This document shows, piece after piece, positions 1 to 11,700 of a DNA stretch of 64,000 nucleotides. The position numbers and the translations under genes are program-made. The DNA is from Siderastrea radians (taxonomy: Eukaryota; Cnidaria; Anthozoa; Scleractinia; Rhizangiidae): NCBI GenBank assembly GCA_964017195.1, contig OZ024890.1:25227701-25291700 (forward strand). The letters are read 5' to 3'. The first letter of the stretch is position 1. Each line of letters opens with the position of its first letter. The notes under the pieces were generated by a model. It saw only the letters and a program-made list of their open reading frames with translations, was not told the DNA's origin and made no database searches.

Positions 1-141
1 CAGAGGGCTGTTCATGTCGCAAGATCCCAGAGGTCGATCATTCCATTGCCCATTCCAACTATATGGAAAAAAGAACCGGAAAAAACATTATCTGCGCGAA
101 CAAGACGAAAGGTAGCTAATCTTATAACGCAGTTGAAGTGA
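1..141 (+). CDS. C-terminal end of an unidentified ORF, cut by the window edge
   Basis: A reading frame is open from base 1 to a TGA at 139-141, giving 46 residues rich in Arg, Lys, Pro and Ile. Near its end is a basic stretch (RTRRKVANLI). No domain is recognised. It may be the tail of a gene or a transposon protein that starts left of the window, or a chance frame. The AT-rich stretch down to 380 holds nothing else recognisable. Confidence 0.25.
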   Translation, partial: QRAVHVARSQRSIIPLPIPTIWKKEPEKTLSARTRRKVANLITQLK

Positions 142-380
142 TAGTTTGTTTCCTTTTCAACGCATCCACCATTGTGCAAAACTGATTTTCTTTTAACGTA
201 TTTTAAAATTTATTATCGTCGTGGAAAACCCTTTCAGTTCTGCCGTCTGCTAGCGCGAAGATCCTCGGTGAATGCAGTCCTGACCGCCGTGATTAATTAG
301 CCCATATAGTTTGTACTGCTTATCTTTTCCGTTTTTTAATTCCGCGCGTGTTAATTTCAAAGCAGTAATCGCTTAGAAGC

Positions 381-695
381 ATGGACATTTATTTTATAAC
401 ATACCATCCTGAATGTGGAGAAACTTTTCTCTCTTTATTCCCTGTCGGTGAAAAGTCGATTGACATTATTGTCCGGGCAGTAGCAAAACTTAGGTTAGGT
501 AATTACAACCTAAGAATTGAAAATGGCAGACATTCCACCCCTAAACTCCCTGAGCATCTGAGAATTTGTCAATGCTGCAGCTCAAATGAAGTTGAAAACG
601 AAGTACACTTCCTCTTGTCTTGCAATAGATATGATGCAATTAGAAAATCTTTAATGGACGATATTATTAGTAAATATTCCGATTTCGATTCTTAA
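381..695 (+). pseudogene. Non-LTR retrotransposon C-terminal fragment (zinc-binding tail)
   Basis: This 104-residue ORF resembles the extreme C-terminus of jockey/L2-type non-LTR retrotransposon polymerases. A basic stretch (RAVAKLRLGNYNLRIE) is followed by a Cys/His motif reading C-x-CC, then EVHFLLSC near residues 63-80. The pattern CxxC...HFLLxC is the usual zinc-binding tail after the reverse transcriptase in these elements. No reverse-transcriptase core is seen upstream, so this is a 5'-truncated remnant. Family assignment is by motif only. A single-domain host ORF is less likely. Confidence 0.5.
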
Positions 696-1520
696 AATTG
701 TATTTCTCTTAAATAGCATTCATAGCATTTCTTTCTCTTTTCTATGTGCAATGGCATTTGTAATTGGAAATGCAAATAAAATGTTCTTGTTGTTGTTCGA
801 TCGGATCGTCGGTGCGTGGAAATTGAAGTTGGGAAAAAATATCACACGCCACTATTTGCCTAAGGGTTTAACAATTTTACTCCTTTTACCTGTCATAGCA
901 ATCTTAGCAAATGAACTACTAAGAAAAATGATTAATTATCAAGTTATTTTTACGCAGCGAATAAGGCAAGCGAAAGCTTCGTTTCCTCGGCGGTCCGCAT
1001 GTTGTTGTTGAGCAGCGGAAAATTTTCCCTGTGGCTTTTAATTTTGACTACAAATATTTAGATTCCGGTCACACAAGGCCTCCAGTTCTTGAAAACTAGG
1101 GTTTTGATTTATTTCACTTCTTTCGGCTCAGAAAAAGAATTCTATAAAACCGTTTAAAATATTTAGCAGCGCCAAGCACTTGTGTTTGCAATGTGTTGAG
1201 TGACCACTGTACTATGATAGACACGATAAGCTGCCTGCCAGCTGACTACAGCAATTACGAGTTTTCAAGAAAGTTTCCCACACTATGCCAAGAATGGCCA
1301 AAAATATCAATGCTTTTTTATAATATATAATGAACATAAACAACGGCAGACAAAGTATCGCTTCTTTTATTTTCTCCCACGCCAACAGTAACATCGATCG
1401 ACACCATGGTTGACAATTCGCGAGCATCAAAGTCTTAAGTTTTCATAGGTGTTTTGTCTAAATTTCCACAGCTTAAAAGATCAATTCTTCGAATAGCCAT
1501 GTCTATTTTGCTACAGGTTT

Positions 1521-1690
1521 ACAGTGGATAACAGTTACGCAACCTACCTTGGAATGGACAACTTTATGATCCGCGCTGGATAGCGCTGACCAAGCTTTGA
1601 ACAACCGAGATGAAGCGATAAATTTTATCCACCGGACAGCGACTTATCCGTTGAAAAAGAGTTATCCACTTTTTGAGCAACTGGGGCCTG
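1521..1690. repeat. Degenerate copy of the GGATAG/TTATCC palindromic MITE
   Basis: Fragments such as GTGGATAACAG, GCTGGATAGCGCT, TTTATCCACCGGA and GAGCAACTGGGGCCTG follow the order of the much better preserved palindromic element at 17815-17957. This copy is heavily mutated and no longer forms a good hairpin. Confidence 0.55.
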
Positions 1691-2348
1691 AAATACAATC
1701 ATTGTCTAAGCATATTTCGCTTATGTTTTGAACTCCTGCCGAATAACTCAAATAATATGGCGAGAAAAAAAGCTTTAACAGTTTGTTGACAAGATTACTA
1801 GTTGAAACCTCACATCAGTTCTTACATCGTACGGTAAGAAAAATTCTTCATTTGCCGAATGAAACGAATCCTCAGAGGTTTCGGAAGCTAAAGACTGTTC
1901 CGAATCGTAGAAATACTCTTGGGAGGTTTCGCAGTCGACGATAGACATCTTCAGTCAAAACACAAGGAAACGCGACTGAGGTGAGCCTCTGACGTCACAA
2001 GCTATTAAATTGCGCAATCACCCAGGAACACGTTTTCAGTAATGGCGGACACATTTTACGCGACTTTGGAGCTAAAAAATATTAGGATGGAAGGTTTGTT
2101 GTTCAGTTTTCTGGAGAAATGTGAACAAAACGCGATATTCTGCGACAGAATTTGGTGGAAATAAACCTATGAATTTTCGTCCCAGTGGCACTTTAAGGTC
2201 AGCACGCATACATGTTTAAGGGACCTTGTCTTCCTTTTCTTCTTTACTAAACACAAACCAACCAACCAACCCTTTGATAGTAAACCTAACAATGACAATC
2301 AATTGATAAATACAAGATAATGTTTAAAACAACAATTCGTTGCCAATT

Positions 2349-2365
2349 CAATAATAATAATAATA

Positions 2366-2410
<45 letters not shown>
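2349..2410. repeat. AAT trinucleotide microsatellite
   Basis: About 20 near-perfect AAT units with one AGT interruption. Confidence 0.9.
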
Positions 2411-2738
2411 GTAACAATAGAAATGATCAAGAAACCTGTGGCAAGCCAAAAATGAAATTCCCTTACTTTCAACTGACTTTGACATGGACTTGAATATTTC
2501 CCTGAACTGATACAAAATTATTTTTGTTCTGACTTTTCAAACCAGTTTTGCCCAATTTATTTTTATGCCCTGTCTATATGATGTCATGGTAACCCTGGAC
2601 AAGTCCCTCAATGAGAACTCCCAGCCATTTTAGTCAAAACGTCTAGTCATGGGGACCACATACAAAATGTTAAGCATGCACACTCAAAACAGGAGGAACA
2701 ATCACATTTAAAATGCACAGAACCAGCCTTGAACTTAC

Positions 2739-5700
2739 CTGCAGTGTAATCTCCAGTCAAATCCAAGAAAGCATTTGAGTGAGGCACTCTTATGGGGTCC
2801 AACTTAATGCTAGAATTGCTTTGTGGTTGTACATCAAAGTTTCTTTTTGATCTGCACATTAATTAGAAGACATACATTGCAAGTTATCGTTGACTGTTGT
2901 CAATAAGGACTCTGGTGCCCACCCTCCTCAAGAAAAATTCAGAGAGGAGAGCGGGAGGCTGTACACAGGCTACATTACAAAATATTTTCAGTGCCTTCTT
3001 GGAAACTAGTGTGAAGATTTCACTTTCACTAATAGTAGCAACTGTTATAGGAACACTGTTTTTACAAATGCAAAAACAACTGAAAGAAAATGTCAGTTCA
3101 GAAAGGTGAAGGAAACAAAGCAAGCTGATTCAAAATACAATCAATTAGCATAATGATTGTTTCCATGGATCAGCCAACTAGATTGACATATAATATGACA
3201 TATAATTGTATTTTATTTTAATTAAGCTGGCTTAAGATACTTGTAAACTATATAGAAAAACCCACCTTATTATCCCCCCCCATAAGGTGTCCACCTTGTT
3301 ATTACCGCCATTTTTTTAACCTTGAAAACCCCCAATACAATTATTTCCTTTTTTGAAACCCTATCAATCACACCATGCTGTTAAAATATCACCACATTTT
3401 TATGGCCCATGGGCGGTGGTTGTACTACCGGGTTACAAAACATATTCCCAGGTTACCTCGTATTACTACCTCGTTGTACTCCAGGTTACCTCGGACAAAA
3501 CTATTGAGACACCTCAGAATGAATGAGAACTTTGACCTTAAAAACCACTTATCACAACAAATCTTTCTCCCTCTCCCCCTTATCAATGTTGCTTTGCCAC
3601 CAAAATTCCCCTGATGAAACCTCAGTCCTTCCAAACAATATTGAGTGAGGGGAGGGGGGTTGGGAAAGCAGTTCTGCAATCTTGGCAATGTTCCCATACA
3701 GAGAAATTGAGAAGTATGCACACTAATTGCATTTGTCTCAACCAGTTTTGTCCAATATTGAGGTTACTCTGTCCTTGATTCATGACTAAAATGACTGAGG
3801 GTATCTCAGTTTTTTAAATGAAACCTGTATCTAACAGAAGGTTGCTTGTAAGAGAGTTGTTTTTCAGTGAGTGTTGTGAATGTGAAACCAGAGCTAGTAG
3901 AGTAACCACTTTGATTTACAATAGCTGTAAGAAACAGAATGAATCAATCATACAGTCTTCTTGGTTTTGGTTTACTTCTACTAGTTTTTTTTTTTGGTAT
4001 TCTAAACAATCACCAAGCGTAGCAAAGACAAATCAAACACAAATTAATTCAACACTCAACTGAAAACCACTAAATACAATGTAATTCATTACTTTAAAAT
4101 TTCTTACCCATTAGATATCCAATATGAACGGACTGAAGAATTTTCAGTCACATCTTCACCAAAAAGGTCGGGTAACAGGTCACCATTGACACTGGAAGTA
4201 CAAACAAAATGTGATACAAAAATATGTTAAAAGTTTCATTTGACCAAAGTTACCGTTCAGTAAATGATAAGAAAATAACAGCAAAATAACTCACAGTCAC
4301 ACCGGACTTACTATGGAGAACCATAAAATACAGACACTTGCATCACCCTTTGGTGTCTTTGTTAACTAGGTTCCACTGTGCAATTCCTTTGTTTAACCCT
4401 TTAAGCCCTGATATATAAATGCATATTCTCATTACTGATCTCTATACATTTCTTATGCAAGGAGTAAGGAGAATTTGTCTAAATATCAAGACATCCTATC
4501 GTCAGTGATCACTTCCTTTATTCTTGTCACTTGAATATTCAAACAGGCAGTTATCACGTGAAGAGAAATTTTATTTTCATGGGAGTTTAGGGCTTAAAGG
4601 GTTAAAAAAGCCCTTCCTTTGAGAAGAATATTGCTAAATAGCCTAATGCCCTTTTACAACATTTTTCTCATCAACAGTCTGCCACAGAAGCCCATGTTTC
4701 AGTTTTAATATTTTCAACCTTCCTCAGTGGAACTGACCACAAGCTTGCATATGATGCTGAGCGTTGATACTGTAATGCACAGGATGGGGGGGGGGGGGGG
4801 CAGAAGATTTTAAAATTATCTTTGCATGCTCATTTGTTCTCACATGGCAATATGCCATTGAAATTTTAATTTAGTCTAACAATGCATTTTGCACTGTTGA
4901 TATTACATTCCTGTGTACTGTTCATATCTGTACCATTGTAAGTACAATCATTTTGTTTGTCTTCCTCGGTTCCACCTGAGGAGGGTCTTTATAACAAATC
5001 TGATAGAAGTATTGCAATTACATGACATAATTACTTCCATCTTCTTGGATTATGTCATTTAGATACCTCTCCAAATCATACAACCCACAAAGCAAGTTTT
5101 GTATTGCCCTGTTGCTTAATATGGACCTCACTGCCTAAATAGAGTATAATTTTATGTGAAGTCCTACTTACCTAACTACATAGTACATTAAAGGGGCATA
5201 GTCACGCTATTTTAGTTAACTTTAAAAATCAAAAATATGTCCTCACATCAATGAACGCCCACAAATAATGGTCTAGTTTTGTTTTCAAAGACTATATTAC
5301 TTCACTGAAACTATTTTCTGTCGTCTGTTGCTACGGATGGCACGGATGGAAATGGATTACAATTTGAAAAAATTAGGCTAAACTTTTCAAATTCTTTCAG
5401 CGTGTTGACATTAAATCGATTTCAAATGGTCATGGTTTGTTTTCTGTTAATGAAATTAAGTTGATATGTTCCTTTAAATGTCCAAACACAATACTGGGCA
5501 TGGATAAAGTTAGCTACCGATAATTTTAGCACAGTTTTGACCAAAAATCTGCGAAATCCTCGTGACTATGCCCCTTTAAATAAATATAATTAGACAATTT
5601 GCTTGGCTTTAGTTTTGTACGGTACATTGTCATAGTTTTGATAGACTACTGGGTTGAGGAACAGCCAATGAGTCTGTAAGTCTTTTGATTTCTAGAAAAG

Positions 5701-8700
5701 ATTTTCAGAAATAATTATTATAATAACATATTGTACTTACTCCATGACTAAGGGCTGGTCTTTCATAACAAAGCTGATGCTGTTACTTGTACCTTAAAGA
5801 ATGCAATGAACATTTAAAACAGATCACTCATACAGTGTATGTGTAGCACCAAAAATGTCAAAATGACAGTTAAACTGACGCATGATGACTCGCTTCTATT
5901 ATCTGATGATTATGGTTGACACTGTCGAAACATATCAAATTTTCAAATTTATATCTAGCTCAAAATCAGAACTTGCCTACTGCTTTCAAGACCTTTACTA
6001 GCTTAAAACAATTCACATACTAATGCTTACTAGATGATAATCATAAAGCAATGCTTTGAAAATCAGGGATGTCATCAGTAGCCAGCAGCTGGCTAATTTA
6101 TAGCTGGCTGCTACTGATAGTCAAGATGGCTCACTACTCACAGTTTTAACACAGGAGGATTTAATTAGTTTATCACTGACTACATTTACTTTCCCTGAGA
6201 ATCCCTGTGAAGATACTCTACGTAATATGGCTTCTTCTGGTTAAGATCCAAAGCATGTACATGTACGGTGCACATTAAAAGTTCAGATGCCTGAAACTAT
6301 TGACAGTTTGCGTCTCCCTCAGGGCTGTCATTAAAGTTGTTTTCCAGTCCGTACTGCGCAGGCTTAACGGTTTGTTTTGGATTTTTGTCTTGAAAAACTA
6401 CTCACGTCGTGTACGACTTAATGAAATCACAGGCAGCCCAAGCTCACGCCTCGAGAAAGCGAGGAATTTATAAATTATTTATGGTTCTCGAGTCGGGACG
6501 TGACCTTCGAGAGAGACCGGTAGCGGGTTACAAGCGGCCGTTAACAATTTGAGACTTTGTATGGGGAATAAAATATCGTCGATTTCGAACGTGAAATAAA
6601 ACTCAATTTCAACACTTTTTTAGTGAAATGAATAAAACTATCTTACCTCTTGCGTCTTTGTGTGTTTTTGGGGCTCATTCTATCGTTTTGGGCTTTCTTT
6701 GTCACGACAGTTGGGTTACAAGCGGCCGTTAACAATTTGAGACTTTGTATGGGGAATAAAATATCGTCGTTACAGCACTTACCCCATCCCGACAGTGGCA
6801 TCACGCACAGCACTATTGTATCGATCAACCAATGACAGAGCGAGGCGACCCGACGGGATACGGGCGATAAACAAACGGCTGAATTTGAATTTTTCTGCGG
6901 GGTTTTCCGAGAGAGATACAAAATGTTTTCAAAAGTGAAGAGACCTCTCGAAATAGAGCGAGATTCCTCGCCGAAAAGAGCGAAATCGCGCAAAGTTGAT
7001 CGATACAATAGTGCTGTCCGTGATGCCACTGTCGGGATGGGGTAAGTGCTGTACATGAGTTGACTGTACCACCCTCGGTCGAGAGAGATTTGATCTCGGA
7101 CCCAAGCCTCGTGTCGATTTTCAAAATCATGAGCGTTTGCCGAAAGAAGGGATTTTGGACATGGAGTGAGAAAAAGCTCATTTTCAGGAAAATGCGCGGG
7201 GATATTTGGCGAGGGAACATTTTACAAGGTGTGGAGATCATAGAACTTTACCTCTGGCTGAAAAAATCTGCGATAGGATGGATTTTCTGGCCGCAAACCG
7301 CCTTCGAGTAGACAAGTTCGAATCGCCAGCCAGAAACAGTGTGGAGCCTTGACTTCGTCTTATGAAGGTAGTAACAGTCAAGACAAATAAAGCCCAAAAC
7401 GATGAAATGAGCCCAAAAAACACACAAAGACGCAAGAGGTAAGTTAGTTTTATTCATTTCACTAAAAAAATGTTGAAATTTAGTTTTATTTAACGTTCGA
7501 GATCGACGATATTTTATTCCCCATACAAAGTCTCAAATTGTTAACGGCCGCTTGTAACCCAACTGTCGTGACAAAGAAAGCCCAAAACGATAGAATGAGC
7601 CCCAAAAACACACAAAGACGCAAGAGGTAAGATAGTTTTATTCATTTCACTAAAAAAGTGTTGAAATTGAGTTTTATTTCACGTTCAAAATCGACGATAT
7701 TTTATTCCCCATACAAAGTCTCAAATTGTTATTGGCCGCTTGTAACCCAATACCGGTCTCTCTCGAAGGTCACGTCCCAACTCGAGAACCATAAATAATT
7801 TATAAATTCCTCGCTTTCTCGAGGCGTGAGCTTGGGCTGCCTGTGATGAAATGTACCAATTCGTGACCTCTTACATAAAGTGAAATTACAATTTTTGTAC
7901 TCCCACCATCTTGGATGTGAGCTTTACTCTCGATGAAATTGAAGAAAGAGACATTGAGGTGGCCGTGCGGCCAGGACAAGATAACATCTTGGTGTTTACA
8001 TGTATTAGGTTTTGTTTATGCACTCTATTTCATAAATTATCTAATGTTTTTTCCTTACATTTCATCGTGTGAGGCTCACAAACAATTCGGGGCTGAGCCT
8101 GCGCAGTACGGACTGGAAATCAACTTTAAGGGACATGACTTGTAACACCTGTTACTGCTGAGTATCCTTGACGAGCCCTTGATGTTGTGGCTGAGCTTGG
8201 CTCTTATTGGTGTAAATTACCAGTACTCACAAAGCAAAAGGTTGTGTGGGATGGTGTGAAGATCTAAGCAACAGGTGATTTAACAGTAAATGACAGCCCT
8301 GTCTCTAGCAAGAGACTCAGTGCTAGTTTAATGAAACATAAATAATTAATGATAAATAATTCATAATTATCATTAATTATTAATTATTACCTAATGTCTG
8401 TAAGTTTCCCCAGTACACATAAACTGTGACAGCATTTTGTGACTCTGTGGCAATTAGAACATCAAGGCACCCATCACCATCAAAATCTGCAGGGCTCACA
8501 TTCACAATGATTTGGTCATCACTGGAAAGTATGTACAGTAAAACAAGTAATCATTACATTTACAAGAAAGATTCAATTTTAATGTGGTTAAATGCAATTT
8601 AAGCTAAGTTAAACTCAAAACAATGCTGGTCAGCAGCCTCCCATGTCGTGGTCATGCACAGTGGTTGGGGGTCTGCAGGGGGTCGTGTAGTTTTACAGCT

Positions 8701-11700
8701 CAGCTTTTAAGGTCAGCTCATTCTCACGTGCACTTTTGCCATTTCGACTGTGCTTGGCGGCTAGTTTTACAGCTCAGCTTTTGAGGTCAGTTCATTCTCA
8801 CGTGCACTTTTGCCATTTTGACTGTGCTTGGCGGCTAGTTTTACAGCTCAGCTTTTGAGGTCAGTTCATTCTCACATGCACTTTTGCCATTTTGACTGTG
8901 CTTGGCGGTTTCACTCCCTTCCCTCCCTCCCTCTCTGGTAAGTATAAGGTAAGTATCATGGTTCCACTGTGTTTTTCAGTGTGACGGTGCCTGGTGGTTG
9001 CCGCTCACAGGGTTGTCAAGGTTACCCTACGCGCTCGGCTCTTGTGCTCGAGGCTCCACTATCTTTCCAGGCACCTTCCCCAAGCTCATCTAGTGTTGAT
9101 GAGTTTAATACAAATTAAATAAAATGCAGCAGCAAATACACATTTTAAAGAGTGCCTATGTTTCCTGATGAACATCCCCTGGGTCTTATATGTTTACATG
9201 TACAGTACCGGTGAAATAGCAACTTAAGTTTGCCACATTTAATAACGAATATCACAGTTTTCAAAGGAAATAGTACAGTGACATGTTAATTGTTAATACC
9301 TTGGTTTAACTGATACCCTTCCTTTCTTAAACTTAAGATATGAATCATCCCAGAAGAAAATTTCGAGACTTTTCCCTGAAACGAAAAAAGAATTAATTAG
9401 CATTGTTTAAGGTGAACATGTTAACATACCTCCACAGTCCTTAATACAAAGTATATAACGGTCAGTGGATCCTATTTACACCCGCATTTAAAACAGTTAC
9501 TGATGGGCCACCAAAGCATGAGATAGTTGTGAAAACAGGGTAACCATTCAGAAAAGAGTATTTACAGTCAAAATACTCAGCACATTCCGCTTATTATTTG
9601 GGAATGATTTTCATTAATCAGGGACGGATTGCATTATTGGAGTCAAAATTCCCCTTTAAAATTGAATATTGTAATGTTACAATGGTAGCCTTCTTCCAAA
9701 TAAGAAATGCTGATTGGTTTATTATTGACATGAGGCGAATGTTCATGTGCAAGTAGCAGACTGTTGGCGGCTTGACCTATCTGACCTGATTTGTGTTGGC
9801 GCATGGCTCAACAAAATATTAATCGCAAATATACTTTTAGAAGTGAAGAAGCAGTCTGTTGCTATAAAACCGGGAAGAATAATTTCTTAAAAACAAGTCT
9901 GCTGTAAATGCACAAGAAATGTTCCTGAAAATTGAGAAAAAAATCCCTGTAATGTCAAACCGATTGAAACCAACAGCCGCCAACGGTTTCGTACTTCGCG
10001 TGTGAACCTTTGGCCCATGTAAGTAACACCCCAATCAACATTCGTCACTTCGAATGAGTCTACCGTTGGAAGATTTCAATCTTCAATTTAAAAAATGGAA
10101 TTTTGATTCCAATAATGCAATCCATTCCCGATTAATGAAAATCATTCCTAAGTAATGGGCGGAATGCGCTGAGTATTTTGACTATAAAATGGCTAAAATT
10201 AGAATGTAGCACATTGGGTAAAGAGACAGTAAAAGGTGACACCTTGGGATATTCGGATTTCCTAATGAATTTGCCCACCAATACAACAATATAATTTTTG
10301 CGTGGTTTATGACTATGTGGAAAAAGCAGATATTTGGAAGGGCTATCAGAATCCAAGAAGAAAATTGGGGTAACCATAAATTTTTCGGAGTTAATTGAGC
10401 TTAAGGTATTCCTGGAGGCTAATTTGGTGACTTTTAGTCCCTTTTCGCCGAGATCAAAATAGGACAAATGTCAACTCAAAAGCTACGAAATTACCACTAC
10501 TTATAGAATATTTTATGAGGATTCTGAAAATCTGAACAGTTTTTTCATTTACTGCAAGGAATTTGTGGAATTTGAGGAATTTAAGGGTGCCATTGAGACT
10601 GCCATTTTAACATAAATCGGTCATAACTGAAAGGGGGTTTGAACATTTGTAGCAAGAATTTGCTCAAACACATAATACACAATAACAAACCTTTGTACTG
10701 GAGTACGTCACAGGAAGTTAAAAAGTTACGGTTTTAGGAACAAAAATTAAAATTTTGATTTGTAGTGAATATATTACCTTGTCATGCAAACAGCATCGAA
10801 CACCTCATGACGTACTCTAGTACAAACTTTCATAATTATACGTATTTTAAGCCTGCCATGTTTGGTAGCACAACAATAAATCGTACAGGAGATATTCTAT
10901 CTACAATGAGTGCATATTTGCGTCACAAGCGTGCAAATTGTTCAAAACATGCCATAATTTTTCTCAACTTCTTCCCCCATCAATCCTTGCGTGAGTTCTG
11001 CCTTGCCGCCATGTTTTCCAAGCCAGCAATGCATAATTCCAGCGGTAAATAACAAAAATTTGCTCTATATAAGGTCTTTCTGCCCTTATAAAGAGAGTCT
11101 ATTTTTCCCGCAAAACCAATCAGAAGCACCAGCATAAACAATGACACCTTTCCTTGGCGACCGATCTCGTGGAGCGCAATATTGACAGATTTATTTGATT
11201 CGCGTTGTTGCAAATATCAGTTATTCTACGAAATAGAATAGAAACCTTGGCTTTTTATGATGAAATGAAGCTTCTACAGATATTTGTAAACACTAACTGT
11301 ATTTTGCAAAGGACAAGATTACGATTTCGGCGACATGTAAGAAGAAGTTGTATTCGATAACTCCAGACAATGGCTAGTATTTCAATGTCACGTAACGCAG
11401 CTTGCATTGCTCCGTCTTCATACAAAAAAATACACTTCATTACACTTCTAACGCCGAAGAACTAAGAGAAACGTAACTTGTAATCTTCCATTTAAACTAG
11501 CGTGAATAAGATGCACCAAGCGAAGAGTCTATGACATGTAATAATTTCGCAATTGAAACTGGAGATCGCGCGAACTGTCAAATTCGTTTACCGTAAGGAA
11601 TGCTTCATAAACCGCAATTACAATTTGAGCCGTTTGTTGTGGCAATTTTCCCGCAAAATTTGCCTTGGAGACGAAACTTCAGTTGCTTATATCTCGCTAA

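Larger units (their letters stand above)
696..2738. other. No gene recognised; probable ITFG1 intron or 3' flank
   Basis: AT-rich DNA with no exon I can support. A downstream ITFG1 exon (expected to continue after the codons for LTGDYTA) was searched for on the minus strand and not found, so it is probably left of the window. A 40-codon plus-strand ORF starts at 2042 (MADTFYATLELK), with no recognised similarity. The degenerate palindromic repeat and the AAT microsatellite in this stretch are listed separately. Confidence 0.5.
6320..8301. mobile_element. hAT-like non-autonomous element hosting a nested insertion
   Basis: The ends are CAGGGCTGTCATT at 6320-6332 and its exact reverse complement at 8289-8301. 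A second inverted match (AGTCCGTACTGCGCAGGCT) lies at about 6345-6364 and 8096-8114. CAGGG-type ends are typical of hAT elements, but no clean 8-bp target duplication is seen, only TCTC at both flanks. The separate element 6428-7845 has jumped into it. No hAT transposase is seen. The element sits in ITFG1 intron 3. Confidence 0.5.

Noticed and set aside
6643..7241. Long minus-strand frames of 137 and 138 codons in the inverted-repeat transposon
   Set aside because: They read through arms and inner inverted repeats and have no domain. The plus-strand segment with a splice donor looks more coding, and even that is doubtful.
7180..7250. Kinase-like GEGTFYKV stretch in one frame inside the transposon
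   Set aside because: Only a few residues match a P-loop, stops lie close by and no other kinase motif follows, so chance is likelier.
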